Assembly: GCA_021229015.1 (NCBI GenBank)
Contig: CM037781.1
Span: forward strand, 68,468,345-68,532,344
Origin: Solen grandis
Taxonomy: Eukaryota; Mollusca; Bivalvia; Adapedonta; Solenidae
Direction: 5' to 3'
Length of the DNA stretch: 64,000 bases
Shown here: piece by piece, positions 22,750 through 36,428 of the stretch
How the letters are laid out: each line of letters opens with the position of its first letter
Position numbering within the stretch: position 1 is the stretch's first letter
The notes under the pieces: model-generated
What the model saw: the letters and a program-made list of their open reading frames with translations, nothing else
What the model was told of the DNA's origin: nothing
Databases searched by the model: none
Program-made: the position numbers and the translations under genes

Positions 22750-24708
22750 CTATATATAATAGTCAAAACATATTGGGTTGATTCTCTTGTATACTGTTTC
22801 TTATCGTCAACGTAACACATACGGTAGGTCTCAGTGTGTCGTTTACGAGACGTTGAGACTAAGCGTTCGAATCTTGCAAAAACACAATATGAAAGTATAC
22901 TGTTTTACTGTATACGCGCGTGAAGTATTTAGTGTAACTGGTTCAGTAAATGCATGGTTTACTTTGTTTTGTTTTGAAAATTGCAACGATTAATAACAAA
23001 TGCTTATTTTACCCTTTTGACCTCAATATCTTCAAAACCACTACCATTTAATCGTTCTACTAACTTTGTCATGCTTGACTTTGGCAGAGCAGCATACGCC
23101 ATGGGCTCGAACCCTTATCATGACAACGTTTGTATTAACTTGGTTACATCTGGTTGTATTTAATATTCTTATTTGTTATACAAATATATATACATTGGTT
23201 CCTAACACGGTAACGACTTGTCATAAACGTACTGCACACGTCAAGCTTTTAAAATAAATGCATTTTTTCAATCAGGAGTGTTCTTTTTTCAAATTTTACA
23301 ATGGCTTATTGCATATTTTTTCTATGATATGAACAATAGATACACATTTTGAAACGAAAATGAAGTATCGTAGGAACAGTCTGGCCATGTGTATGAAAAT
23401 GATTGTAAAAGGTTGCTGGATGCATGTTTCGCAATAATGTATTTCAAGGCGGCAAGACGCATAGATGTAGGATTACAAAATGGGTTTTGCTTAGGAAAAA
23501 TATAGGACATTCCGTCGCAATGCGAAGTCTTTGAATACGTTACCGTGGAGGTGGATTAGACAAGAGGGCTGTTATATTTCATTTTATAGAAGCAACGAAT
23601 AATTAAATAATCAATTTTGTATGCAAAGTTTTCATCATTATTTTCTAACTGCACGTCAGGGTTAAGGCCAAACACAAAATGTTGTACTTTCTGGAATTTC
23701 ACACAGACCTCTGTTAATTGAAACGTCCTTATTGTGGTGATACATCTCGAGAAAACGTCCGTTTTTCAACAATACACCCACACGAAAAGCATGCGATAGA
23801 TATACATGTAGTTGCTAGAAGAACCCATCTTTTTTTCTTCAAGAAATTTCGATTAATAGCTGTGAAATTTAATACAATTTGAAATGTATGGTGAAAACAG
23901 GTTTCACCTACTAAAATTACTCGTAGTCTGATTTTAATCATCATTTGCCGATTATCCTCGCCTATACACTCATTGCATTAAAATTCTTACAGTGTTTGAA
24001 AATTTAATACAACCGAATGAAAAATAAAAACAACCCATACAGTATCCCACAAAATATCGCCATTTTACCACAAAGGTAACCTCGATACAACAATCATTTT
24101 TGATTATATTATTTTATTCATTTATTATCCTCATATAAACGGAGGGCATAACATATACACAATAGAGACATACTTATATATACAAGATTTACATCACTTA
24201 CATCACATTTAACTAAACATGAGACATAAATAAACATCGTCATAAACAACATCATCATCATGAAGACAGGTCTACAAGACACTACAAGTTTAAACACCCT
24301 AAAATAATTTATCAATCCGCGGTACTACCAAAAGCGTTTAATGAATGCAAACTTTGGAATAATTACTCAAAGAAAGGCATTCAGAAACTTGAAATTACTC
24401 TCCGTTTTTGTTTAAAACACATGCAAAGATTTCAAAGTCTTGTCTCGGGATATTTACCAGTCCCGTGTAGAATTAATTAATAAGAACATATTTACCATGC
24501 ACGTTTTGTGCAAGAACAAAGCGATACCCGAATTACTTTCTGAGATGTGTTAAAATACCCCCCCCCCCCCTCTCTCTCTTTCTCTTTCTCCTTGTAAAAA
24601 GGAAGAAGAAAAAATCTTTCAAATAGTATCTTACGAACTGTTGCCATTTTTTTTCTATTTCTAATTGATTTATTTGATTCGAAAAAAAAACAACAAAAAC
24701 GTTACATT

Positions 24709-25300
24709 CATGTATGAGATTATGGATAATGTTTACTGCAGATATAGATATTGATATGAGATATAAAGGAGATAGCTGAATGGATCCATATCATTATCTC
24801 CACATGTATGAGGTTATGGATAATGTTTACTGCTGATATAGATATTGATATGAGATATAAAGGAGATAGCTGAATGGATCCATATCATTATCTCCACATG
24901 TATGAGGTTATGGATAATGTTTACTGCTGATATAGATATTGACATGAGATATAAAGGAGATAGCTGAATGGATCCATATTATTATCTCCACATGTATGAG
25001 GTTATGGATAATGTTTACTGCTGATATAGATATTGACATGAGATATAAAGGAGATAGCTGAATGGATCCATATCATTATCTCCACATGTATGAGGTTATG
25101 GATAATGTTTACTGCTGATATAGATATTGATGAGGTTATGGATAATGTTTACTGATGATATAGATATTGACATGAGATATAAAGGAGATAGCTGAATGGA
25201 ACCATATCATTATCACTACATGTATGAGATTATGGATAATGTTTACTGTTGATAAAGATATTGGCATGAGATATAAAGGAGATAGCTGGACAAATGCATA
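24709..25300. repeat. 94-bp tandem repeat, about 6 copies
   Basis: TGTATGAGGTTATGGATAAT starts at 24711 (variant), 24805, 24899, 24993 and 25087, exactly 94 apart. A broken unit follows (25131) and a diverged last unit starts at 25221. Each unit contains one GGATCC except the last two. Confidence 0.95.
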
Positions 25301-27500
25301 TCTTTAACTCCACAATGCCAATTGTGTTGTTTTTTAAAAAATAGAAATTGAGCCCAGTGCCGTAATTTACAATTTATTTTCGCATTATGTTCTTGGCTTA
25401 ACAGTATACTTTTATATATAGAAAATTATAACAGAAAGCCATGTCAGTACTTCTCAACTATAGATGACAACCGATCAGGAAAATGTTGCACGTGGCTTCG
25501 ACCGCATCCGCTTGCCGGGTTCAACATTTGACCATCTGACTTTATAAAGATAACAACATATAGTCTACTTCACCCCATGGAAGCCTCATTTTTACTTACA
25601 TGAATCATCATTGTTTCATCAAATTCATTCATGAGAGGTTATTTTGCCTAATTACGCATAAGTTTTAAGTCCTAACCTTGCAATAAACCTCATATGATAG
25701 ACCCCATCTCATTCTAAAGCAGTCATTTTGTTTGAAAATAATCTTTATCAAAATGATTTAAACTGTAATACCGTTGAATACTTCCTTTTTAAATCTGACA
25801 CAATAGTTAACCCTGCGTTTCTTTTTCCTTTTTGTTATATATCGTTGTCGGATAAAGAGGTCTACGGAAAAGTGTGTCGTGATGTGTCGAGAATCTGACT
25901 CGTCAGGGACCTAGCCTCGTGCCCGTCACACACATGAAATTAAGAACAATATTTCTTCAAATGTAATAAATATAAATTTTATGCGCTATCATAATAAATA
26001 TTTCCTATGATTTCATGAATTTGGAACTTAATTTTTGTTTTATCTCATACACTCATTTTATACATGGGGAAAGGAGGTGGGGGTTGCAATCTCAAACCAT
26101 ACTTCGATTTAACAAGACAAGCCGAGCCTCAATGACCGGAAAAAACCTCTTAAACATGAGTTCATCTTGATAGCTAGAACAATAAAAGATGCATTTCCTG
26201 TCCCTGATGGCAGATTAAGTAGAATTTCAACACTTAGTGATCCATATACATACATAATGTATATATTACTGATGTAGACAATTTTGAAAATGAAAACAAT
26301 CGTTGCTTAAATGATCATTTACATGTGTTTTATAAGAAATGTGATTGTTTTGGACGTTTCCAGTAATTAATGCTCATTCGGTTCACTATAGAAGTTCACT
26401 TAATTAAGTTTACCTTACAATGAAATTAATAATATCACATTTGAATAGGAGCAAATGTTTTCATAATCGATAGTAAAAAAAATGAATATACACCATAAAG
26501 GGGCTTTGTAAATGGTGTATTATTAATGGTATTAAGGGAAATTGATACATACCTCAAATATCCCGTTTTTCTCAGGAGCACATAGTTCTCTCTCTCTCTC
26601 TCTCTCTAATTTGCAATATTCTGTCTTTTGCTTATAATAAAAATAAAAAAGTTATAAAGTAACTTTTGTCAATGTTGGATATTTACCGAGAATCACTTTT
26701 TATGAATGACGCACATGTGAAAAAAAAAATACTACTCAACTTTTGTAATTTCCCATAGAGTCACATGAAAGCACATGCTTAAAGTAATGCTATGTATCTA
26801 AATGGAAAACGCTAGCTGACCATCATTTGTAAGCATAGTTTTCTTCAAAATGATAGACAATAAACTCAAAAATGAGTTACAACGATTTGGCCAATACCTT
26901 GTATTATTTGTCAAAAGTCACAAACGTGTACTTTTTTGCAAGAAATTGCATTTTATAAAGGGAAGGTAAATCGTGTGAACAATGCAGGAAAAGAAATGAC
27001 CATGGACAAGCAAACATCGTCACAAAAAAGTATTCTATTCAGAAAACATGATTATTTGAATAATCAAAGTTCTGAATTAAGCTGACTTTAAATTTTAAAG
27101 TGTATTCTCAAAATGCGCTCTTTCTTATTTTTATTCAATAATTTCCAGTATTGAGGATCCGAAAGGCTTATTTTTTGTAACTGGTAGTAAGTTTGGTACA
27201 TAAACAATATTTCCTCACAGAAGCAAGATTTGTTTTACTGTAAAATTTAATGTAACACGCCTTAAAGGTCGCTTGTATAAACATGTAACTCTACAGTAAA
27301 AATAGCGGGTGGTGCTCAGCAAAAGTTGAGTAGTATATGTTTCCACTTAAATGAAATTTATTTGCGCTTATGTTGTTTTAAGGTATATGACCCATAATAG
27401 CCACCAATTCCATCAAAACCATGCAAATAACTTCACAATATAAGCTTTTAAAATGTCAAACCATGGGAAGGATATTGTTCGGCTTATACCTTTATATGAA
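25301..27500. other. No gene recognised
   Basis: It contains a 27-codon ATG frame at 25464-25547 (MTTDQENVARGFDRIRLPGS...) with protein-like content but no homologue I know, a (TC)n run at 26581-26607, and a short hairpin TACACCAT/ATGGTGTA near 26490-26520. The rest is AT-rich. Confidence 0.35.
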
Positions 27501-27507
27501 GAGTTTT

Positions 27508-27540
27508 ACCGGGAAATATATTTTACGTTTTTTCCCGGTA
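27508..27540. repeat. Short inverted repeat
   Basis: TACCGGGAAA and TTTCCCGGTA pair as a 10-bp stem around a short AT-rich loop. Position and function are not otherwise explained. Confidence 0.6.
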
Positions 27541-27758
27541 GATGTCTCCACCTCTTAAGTGTATAACAGACGAAGTATCACGCTTCATATAACCATGACA
27601 CAGTACCGATAAACGTGAATAGGGCTCGTTAAGCTGTAATCTCGTCCTAATAGCGTTTCGTCTCGCGTATTTATATATAAAAATATTTCGTTGATAATTA
27701 AATAATACATTTCACATTTGAATAACTGCGTGAACATTTTAAAAATAGTGAGCAATAT

Positions 27759-27830
27759 CCGGTCCCGGTGGCCAAGTTATAAGAACGTCCTGCCAGAGAG
27801 GTCGGAAGCTCACTTAACAGTCCGAACTCA
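27759..27830 (+). repeat. Decayed tRNA-like SINE head
   Basis: GGTGGCCAAGTTATAAGAACG resembles an A-box region and is followed by a degenerate anticodon-like arm, with no good B box. Weak call. Confidence 0.25.
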
Positions 27831-27954
27831 AGAATTAGCTACCTGTAACTGGCGAAGACGCCATTTTGCGGAACGTATCACATGGTACTTCAAGCACCTG
27901 TTTCAGGGATAGCGTAATCTATATTAAATCGATTTTCCCGGAAGTGGCGTTTGC

Positions 27955-28040
27955 AAACAAAAGTCGTTCTCCTGTGCAATGTAACCTACACATGACAAAT
28001 TTTTATGTCAAGATTCAAATACTTTAACAACAATAAAAAG
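27955..28040 (+). repeat. Second copy of the 9120-9235 repeat fragment
   Basis: GTGCAATGTAACCTACAC followed by TTATGTCAAG and AAATACTTTAACAAC matches the 9-kb fragment with moderate divergence. Confidence 0.4.
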
Positions 28041-28224
28041 GATGAGTAGAAAAAAAAAATATATATATATGTATATTTATACTGATCATCTGTGAACGAG
28101 TTGCTTTAAAGCTTGCTTGTTAAGCCTTTGATGATGTTAATGAGAATGATTACGTGGCTGTCATTGCTAATATGTAATATTATTTTATTATTTTTCCAAT
28201 TATTTTATACAAATTGTTTTCTAG

Positions 28225-28402
28225 ACGCCATACAGTAAAATTCCGTTTCAAAATTCAAATCTTCCGTACATTAATTTATTCATACAGAATGGCAATTGAG
28301 TTGGGACAATATTCTTTTTCAAGAAATAACATTCTATACAAGCAATTTAATAACTTTTGTGTCCGGCTTTCCGAGCGGTGTCTCGGGAATAATCTGTTAT
28401 AA
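28225..28402 (+). CDS. Candidate 3'-terminal exon, unknown product
   Basis: A very strong acceptor (TACAAATTGTTTTCTAG, long pyrimidine-rich lead) is followed by 58 codons (contains YRMAIELGQYSFSRNNILY, then FCVRLSERCLGNNLL) to TAA at 28400-28402. Phase 2 in. No poly(A) signal at a typical distance and no family recognised. Confidence 0.3.
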
Positions 28403-29324
28403 AACGCTATCGAATCTGACGCAGTCGTCTAACTCTTTTTTATCATCATAACCTTGAATGCAATTTTTGTGATCCCTTTCAAGAACCATTACAATATAAT
28501 GCTTATGTAATCGACTTGTAGTTAAGTCTTATACGAATTAATTGTTTTAATTTACATATACCCTTTCTTAGATTATTCGGTACACATATATATATAATAA
28601 GATTTAATCTGATTTAGATATGATGTTCGCCTTATTTGGAGAGATGTCACGTGGGTTAGCCACTTGATGAAAGGGAAATGCTTCCTTGTGTAATCATTGT
28701 AGTTGTGCGCGCCTTTTGAGAGTGCTCTGCTTTACAGTGTTAATCAAAAACTTATACAAATTCGGTGAAGGCATTTGCAGAAATCTTGGGATAATTTCAA
28801 ATATTTTGAAGGTAATTATATTTATCTACATTTGTACATCTGCACTTATTAACAAAATATGATGCATTTAAATAAGTGTTTAGATATAGTGGTAAAATGG
28901 TAAATCATTTCGTGTTTCTCCCCCTCTCTCTACCTCATTTTTTGCTATGAATAGATGATGAAACCCCCCTCTCACTTTCATGCGTTATAAATAGAAATCC
29001 ATAAATGTTTCAGGCAAATTACATTGAGTTCTGTTAATTTTAAAGTTAACATCATCCCTAGTTCAATCAAAAATCCAGATAGCTTAAATCATTACCCAAT
29101 TCATTTTATTTATTAAAAAATAACATAATTGTTTAAGGATTAAAATGGAAAGAAAAACGTTTTAAGTCTAAATAGACTGAAAAATATTGTATATGATAAG
29201 CATTTACTTTTAAGTTCTAGTATCCGACAAATTTAGAATATTAAAAGAAAGTGTATATTAATTGCTTGAACCATGCATATGCACAGAAAATGATACATAA
29301 TAGCAAACCCAGTCATATTATCCT

Positions 29325-29465
29325 GACACAGGGCCAAGCTTATATGCTGAACACCCAGAGAGGGGGCTATACCAGTATCATTTTTACGTGGCTGTGGATC
29401 AAATCCATGACCTCCTGATTCCTATAAACAAATGAGCAGTAAGACCGGTCCATACTGCTAAAACA
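29325..29465 (-). repeat. SINE family 2 fragment (head and front of body)
   Basis: The minus strand reads GGAGGTCATGGATTTGATCC, then ACTGGTATAGCCCCCTCTC and CAGCATATAAG, as in the 62505 copy. Diverged. Confidence 0.6.
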
Positions 29466-30049
29466 AATGTCTCTCCAATGTTGTATGAGCTGTTTAAGGC
29501 CATAACAGACTTATATCCACTTCCCCTTACACAGGACACATCATCATTCTGGCCAAATCCAACATGGACATATACAGTGAATAAGATTAAAATGATTTAG
29601 GGGAGAAAAATGTGCAGCCAGACCAAGATTTAGACCTAAGATCCTTTGCTTCAAGTGGGTGTGCTGGGACCCCCCTTTTACAGAGCCAGCTTTATTATTA
29701 TTGTTGAAGGGATTAGCTTTATTATTTGCACGTTTTAACTTTCGCATTTGACAGTACTATCAGTGCTTTGATTGATCTAAGAGATCATATTGTGATGTAG
29801 TATCCATCAAATGTTTTGCTGTCTTTGCTTTCAAAATTTAAAACATACTTTATATATTCCCTTAAACTCGTAGTGGCTGCGTTTTGACTTTCGATGTCCG
29901 ATTGCAGTTGATGGAGTACATACTAGGGCAGAGTGGCCACTCGTTCAGAGATATGATGGCTTTATTCTGGACCCCGTTTTCCTTCCACATGCATAAAAGC
30001 ATATGCTTTCATCAAATCAAATTTCTGTCAAAATATTTTAACTTTGTTT

Positions 30050-30195
30050 CACTATCCCGCTGGCCGAGTGGTCACTAGAGCACCGGCCCTGATCCCAGGC
30101 CGCGACATATAAAATGTTTTTAATGATGATGGTATATACCCCTTATTTGTCGTTTAGAATGATAAAAGTAGTTCGCGTACTGTTCAGCCCGGTGT
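30050..30195 (+). repeat. Strongly decayed SINE family 2 fragment
   Basis: CTGGCCGAGTGGTCACTAGAG, GATCCCAGGCCGCGACATA and later TTCAGCCCGGTGT lie in family order but with large losses. Confidence 0.45.
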
Positions 30196-31329
30196 AAAAA
30201 TGCGTATTTCCCAATGCTGAGATGATTATTTTTCTATCTTGTTTAACTGAGAAAAAAGTGTTTGGAACTACAAGTATGAAATAAGCATGGACGCTTGTGG
30301 TGAGATGAGAATTCTAATTCTTACATCGAGTTCCTCGAATGTTACGATATAATACGGTCAAACTAATGAATTTTTCCAACAAAACTACACTCTACGAAAG
30401 TCAGATACGATTGGTATTGTATATATACGTTTTACAGATTGTATCAAACTAACTGTTCAATACAGTTTCGTCTAGATTTCAGAGTAAATTTGTGTATTCC
30501 TGTGTCCTGGGCATTTCTATTTTTGTTAGATAGTGGCATCACCACCGGTTAATGACAAAGTAGGGGTAATGTATCTCTCTATTAGAGTCATAAATGAAAG
30601 TCATTATAAATTTCCTCTATATGTATACATTGTGTGGTAATAGCTTTACAGAATTCTGTTGTTGTATATTAAATGATAATACAAGCATTATGTAGGAATG
30701 AAAAAATAAAACACACCAACATGTTTCTAATGCTAGTTGTTAACAGCGTGTAAAAAAAACGGATTTAGGATACATTATAAACATGAGCAGTAGTATCATA
30801 TTATCATGACATGTACAGATGTACAGTTTTTGTAACAGCAAATGTTTTAATAATGACAAAGACATATATCAATTCAAGACGTAGTATTTTTTTTTCAGAT
30901 TGTTCAGCCTTACTTTTAATTAAGTCGCACATTCAACTCCATTTATAAAGGTAGTAAAGTAGTAAAGGACTAGATAAACACGCCGACCTTTTATCGTTGG
31001 TCTCATCTGTTGTTTATAATGTAAATACTGCTCAACCTGAGAGGAGATTTAAATTTAAATCTGACCAGGTATTAAAATTAAAAAAAATGCGTAAAACGAT
31101 ACAATCCCTCTAAGCTTATATTAATAAGTGTTTCATTTATCCTTTAGTTACAAAACTCTTTAAAAATAATATGCAACAAATCTTAACATATTTGAATTTG
31201 AACATATTTAAACATATATTTTGTACATATATTTACAATTTATGTTGACTTACTTTTTCTCAAGCATAAGGAGCTCTAAAAATGTCATGCTGATGCATTT
31301 GGAATATGCAAATGAAAACATCAGATTTT

Positions 31330-31447
31330 AAACGGCGACTTACTGCCGTTTTTAATGCCACAAATGCTTAACAGGTCTTGCTGACCTTGCTTGTTTGCAT
31401 ATTTTCCACGACAAATTTATCTGTACCTATCCGCGCTTAGTGCGGAT
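31330..31447. other. Three short hairpins in a row
   Basis: AAACGGC/GCCGTTT (31330-31351), AGGTC/GACCT (31373-31387) and ATCCGC/GCGGAT (31429-31447) each close a loop of 5-8 bases. An ATGCAAAT-like octamer region precedes them. They may be coincidence or part of a structured RNA. Confidence 0.3.
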
Positions 31448-32214
31448 CTATGCAATGTAATGCTGTACTAACGCATACGAGTGGAATATGCTACACAGAC
31501 CGTATCCTCTTTTTATGTGTTGTTGTTTGTTAACACGTTTTCTTTTACAATTGTTTTACTATGTAAACATCCATCTTGTGCGTGAACAATATATCCGTGA
31601 CATTTTTAATTAAGAACAGAAACCCAGAAGATCTACTCCTGTAAAAAGAAAACAAGTAGCGCGTTGCATGTCTCTAATTAACCTAAAGTAGTACATTCGT
31701 AATTTTGTATGTTGGTGAGTTACGTTTCTCCAAGACCATTTCTTAACTTTGAAATAGATAGGCAAAGATCCATGTATCTTAAACAATCAAGTATCATGAT
31801 AATTTCTACACTTAAGTAACAGCAGATAGAATACATACATCAGGTCCCAGGGAATGACCTACTTATGAACTTATGAATGAAGTCAGGTTCATGACCCTAA
31901 CTCCGGATTGTTATATAACAAACAGAGAGCGAATTCGATTGTCTTTCTAGCGACTATAGTTGCAGGAAAGTATATGGATTTTTTTTAAGGGTCATGTGGC
32001 CTTTGCATTTATCATTCAATAGATAAGAATTATAGCTTTTTCCTGTTAATACCGTCGCCGTTTCTCAGCGCATTAAGCGCTTTATTTTTTTTAAACTATG
32101 TACACGTGACCATGTATCTACCAACGTTTCTATCACCAAACTGTTTACATATGAGGTCAAAAAAACAAACTTATTTAAGGAAAATAAACAACAATTGATT
32201 CTGAAAAGACCTGG

Positions 32215-32382
32215 TCACAAAGTGTGATTGGTGACAACATTATCGCAATTGACCCAAGTTACATGTGACTTGACTGATACATACTGGCCTTGAAGGCGAT
32301 ATTGTCCCCGGACATTGGATAAGGGCAGTTGAAGCAGACACGTGACTAAGTAATATGTACTATAATCAATGCGCCGATAGCG
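32215..32382 (-). CDS. Candidate 3'-terminal exon, unknown product
   Basis: The minus strand has a CGTTCTGTCAG acceptor and then 55 codons in phase 0 (RYRRIDYSTYYLVTCLLQLP, then QGQYVSVKSHVTWVNC) to TGA at 32215-32217. The composition differs from the surrounding minisatellite. It lies 90 bases from the edge of the 31-bp array, whose frame runs into it upstream. No AATAAA found nearby. Confidence 0.3.
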   Translation of the reverse strand, partial: RYRRIDYSTYYLVTCLLQLPLSNVRGQYRLQGQYVSVKSHVTWVNCDNVVTNHTL

Positions 32383-32473
32383 CTGACAGAACGGTTGTAT
32401 TTTGAATTTATTTTGCATGTAATAGTAAAAAAATATACATAGATCAAATTTTCTGGCGAATAGATTTGTAAAA

Positions 32474-34359
32474 AGGACACATGAGATTTCAAAAAGGAAT
32501 GTAATAAAGACACCTGAGATGTCAATATATGTCAGAAATACACATGAGATGTCACATACATGTAATAAAGACAAATAAGATGTCACACACATGTAATAAA
32601 AACACATGAGATGTCACACTCATGTAAGAAAGACACATGAGATGTCACACACATGTAGGACAGACACATGAGATGTCACACACATGTAGAGAAAGACACA
32701 TTGAGGTGTCACACACATGTAATTAAGACACATGAGGTGTCACACACATGTAAGAAAGACACATGAGATGTCACACACATGTAAGAAAGACACATGAGGT
32801 ATCACACACATGTAAGAAAGAGACATGAGGTATCACAAACATGTAAGAAAGACACATGAGATGTCACACACATGTAATAAAGATACATGAGGTGTCACAG
32901 ACATGTAATTAAGACACATGAGGTGTCACGCACATGTAATTAAGACATATTAGATGTCACATTCATGTAATAAAGACACATGAGATGTCACATTCATGTA
33001 GGAAAGACACATGAGGTTTCACACACATGTAATAAGACACATGAGGTGTCACATTCATGTAAGAAAGACACATGAGATGTCACACACATGTTTTAAAAAC
33101 ACATGAGATGTCACATTCATGTAAGAAGGGCACATGAGGTGTCGCACACATGTAATAAAGGCACATGAGATGTCACATTCATTTACGAAAGCCACAGGAA
33201 ATGTCACACACATGTAATTAAGACACATGAGGTGTCACACACATGTAATTAAGACACATGAGATGTCACACACATGTAAGAAAGACACATGAGATGTCAC
33301 ACACATGTAATTAAGACACATGAGATGTCACACTCATGTAAGAAAGACACATGAGGTGTCACACACATGTAAGAAAGACACATGATATGTCAAACACATG
33401 TAATTAAGACACATGAGGTGTCACACACATGAAATGTAAGAAAGACACATGAGGTGTCACACACATGTAATTAAGACACATGAGATGTCACATTCATGTA
33501 AGAAAGACACATGAGATGTCACATTCATGTAAGAAAGACACATGAGATGTCACATTCATGTAAGAAAGACACATGAGATGTCACATACATGTAATTAAGA
33601 CACATGATATGTCACATTCATGTAAGAAAGACACATGATATGTCACATTCATGTAAGAAAGACACATGAGATGTCAAACACATGTAAGAAAGACACATGA
33701 GGTGTCACACACATGTAATTAAGACATATGAGATATCACATTCATGTAATAAAGACACATGAGATGTCACATTCATGTAGGAAAGACACATGAGGTGTCA
33801 CACACATGTTATTAAGACACATGAGGTGTCACATTCATGTAAGAAAGACACATGAGATGTCACACACATGTTTTAAAGACACATGAGATGCCACATTCAT
33901 GTAACTAAGACACATGAGATATCACATTCATGTAATAAAGACACATGAGGTGTCACAAACATGTAATTAAGACACATGAGGTGTCACATTCATGTAAGAA
34001 AGACACATGAGATGTCACATACATGTTTTAAAGACATATGAGATGTCACATTCATGTAAGAAAGACACATGAGGTGTCGCACACATGTAATAAAGACACA
34101 TGAGATGTCACATTCATTTACGAAAGCCACAGGAGATGTCACATACATGTAAGAAAGACATATGAGATATCACATTCATGTAATAAAGACACATGAGATG
34201 CCATACACATATAATGAAGACACATGAGACGTCACATTCATGTAAGAAAGACACATGAGATGTCAAACACATGTGATTCAGACACACGAGATACCACACA
34301 CATGTAATAAATATACATGAGATGTCACAAACATGTAATTAAGACACATTTGGGTGTCA
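32474..34359. repeat. 31-bp minisatellite, about 60 copies, with higher-order structure
   Basis: The unit reads ACACATGAGATGTCACACAC plus ATGTAAGAAAG. Marker variants recur in the same order: GTAGGAAAG at 32998 and 33777, GTTTTAAA at 33090 and 33870, and ATTTACGAAAGCCACAGGA at 33181 and 34116. A block of about 25 units was therefore duplicated, and the second block later gained about 5 units (GTTTTA again at 34025). The repeat-derived minus-strand ORFs are not genes. Confidence 0.95.
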
Positions 34360-34369
34360 AATACCTCTA

Positions 34370-34420
34370 ACGAAGTGCTTCTGCTCAAAGTTGCGGGGTT
34401 CGCCAGGGCTTGCACTTCGT
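34370..34420. repeat. 9-bp inverted repeat at the edge of the 31-bp array
   Basis: ACGAAGTGC (34370-34378) and GCACTTCGT (34412-34420) are perfect inverse copies around a GC-rich loop (TTGCGGGGTTCGCC). Confidence 0.55.
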
Positions 34421-34956
34421 GTCGTGTCAATGACAGCTTTACAGTTGTTTGAGCTGAAGTGATTTGTTCTCATGTACGAGACACGTTATTTTTGTGTGAA
34501 TTCTTCAATAATTTAGACCTTTTATGAAACAGAAAAGTTTAAAGTTATTTGAAATCCGCCTTCATTTTTGTTTGTTTTGATATGCAAATCATTAGTATCA
34601 AGAACTTATGCTACAGTTTACCATCGCAGTGCTTCGGACATGTAAAGTTTAACATATTTTGAGTACTCAAATGTTCGGATGTAAGCTTTCACAATATCAC
34701 AACTTCGCTTAAAGGCTTGTTTCTGTTTGTATTTATCACATTTCCGTTACAATGCTTTATTAATTTGAAATATATTTGATATGCTTAACAGTTCAAACTT
34801 TACTTCCTCGTTTAGCTTTAGAAAGTTACCATAAAAACAGCCCAACAGGTCCAAAATTAAATCGGTGCTCTATATTTTTCTTCATTTTTTATACCAATCA
34901 ACCATTTGAAAATATTTAATGAAATTGTTTTTTTTTGTTTGTTTTTTTCTTTTTTT

Positions 34957-35233
34957 TACCGTCATCGATGACAAACTGGTTAGAGAATCAGCCTCGGGAG
35001 TGATAGGTCGTGGGTTCGATCCCCGGCCGCGACATACCAAAGTCGTAAAAATGGTACTGGTATAGCCTATAAAGGTGGTTCCAGGGTTGGTTTGCCCGGT
35101 GTCAGGATAATGCAACTAAATGTAGTATCATGCCACATGTCTAAAGCGTGACACTACAGTGTGGCAGCACTATATCTGTCTCCAAATGACAGAAATACTG
35201 TCGGTGTGATGTTAAACCCAAGAAACAAAAACA
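34957..35233 (+). repeat. tRNA-derived SINE, family 2
   Basis: B box GGGTTCGATCCCCGGCCGCG is followed by the family-2 body (ATGCCACATGTCTAAAGCGT) and tail (GAAATACTGTCGGTGTGATG, then TTAAACCCAAGAAACAAA). The A-box side is diverged (ACAAACTGGTTAGAG). Confidence 0.85.
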
Positions 35234-35686
35234 CTTTATCTTTTCCAAAAATGGGTTTTTATCTATTTCTGTTAAAAAGGCAACGCCTGAGGATGTTTAA
35301 ACCATTTGTGAGATAAACTGAACTATCATGAATAAATTTTAGTATGTGTGTCTTCTTTTAAAAGAATCTGTATTTCTTTTTTTCTTCTTTTTTAACGAGT
35401 GATGTATATTTTAGCTGTTTACCAGGGTTATGCATACGTGGCATAAAAAACGAGCACGTTTGTCCCCATTTTCCTATACGAATGTTTTTTTATGTACACA
35501 ATTATTTGAAAAGCGAACATTCTACTAACACAAACAGAAGAAAAAGCACAATGTCCAAAGCAGGAGCTTAAGGAAACTTTTTTTTATTAAAAATTCTTTA
35601 TATAATTTAATAAATTGATATCACCATGCCGAGCAGAAATCCTTCAAGCCTTTCTTATTTTTATTAAATGTATTTCAATATTTCAG

Positions 35687-35744
35687 CCTAGTTTCACTAA
35701 GCGAATTATTGCCGCATATGCTGCTATGTCGCCAAACATTCGAA
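35687..35744 (+). CDS. Candidate internal exon, chain with 37643-37766
   Basis: A strong acceptor (GTATTTCAATATTTCAG) precedes 58 nt, open in phase 0 (PSFTKRIIAAYAAMSPNIR), and a GTAAAC donor. The end phase is 1, which fits the phase-1 start at 37643. No family recognised. Confidence 0.3.
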
Positions 35745-36284
35745 GTAAACTGTGTTTTTTTTCTTCGATTTCAGTATCCTCTGAAGTAAAATAATCCTGA
35801 ACTGATACAGCATGCTGCCTGCTCCAAGCTGTTCCTTGTTCATTTAATAAAACTAGAACTTGGATTTAACAGACAAGATAGAAATATGAATGTTATGTAA
35901 CAGTTGGTTATTGAGTCACGTGTAAAACACGTGTAAATCATGACATGGGTAGATATACGGGCCAAATACTAGAAAGATTTCCCCGATTCATAAATTGTGT
36001 TCATATTAGATCATGTTTTGACCACTCACGGAATAGATCAATATACATTTTATGATAGAAATAGTGCTAATATTTTACGTCTGACATGCCCGATGATGTT
36101 CAGCGTCTGAAACAAAATGCGACCGAAGACAAATACTAATATAGCATGATAAATGACCATGATCATAAGCGATTACAGCATACACTTGAAAATGAATTAC
36201 CGTATATTCATAATGTCAGACAGTTCAAATGCTGACTGATTCTAAAAATAAAATATTCACCAATCACTTGCAAGTTCTGATTAC

Positions 36285-36428
36285 CCGTCTGTCGTTTCAT
36301 AAAATGCATCTCTGGCCCAACTAAAAGGTACATGAAACAACTCGTAGATTTCGGAGCTTTGGTAGGTGTTAAACATAGGAGTCACAATCCGATATATAGA
36401 TCGATAAACGCCGAAAAGAGCTTTCGCC
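36285..36428 (-). CDS. Candidate internal exon, chain with 38642-38694
   Basis: The minus strand has a pyrimidine-rich acceptor (TGTATTCTTCTGACGTTGTAAG), 144 nt open throughout (KALFGVYRSIYRIVTPMF, then YELFHVPFSWARDAFYETTD) and a GTAATC donor, which creates a TAA if read through. Phase 2 in and out. It looks domain-like but I do not recognise it. Confidence 0.38.

Noticed and set aside
29908..30020. Possible exon (LMEYILGQSGHSFRDMM) after GTCCGATTGCAG
   Set aside because: No donor found and it runs into a decayed SINE.
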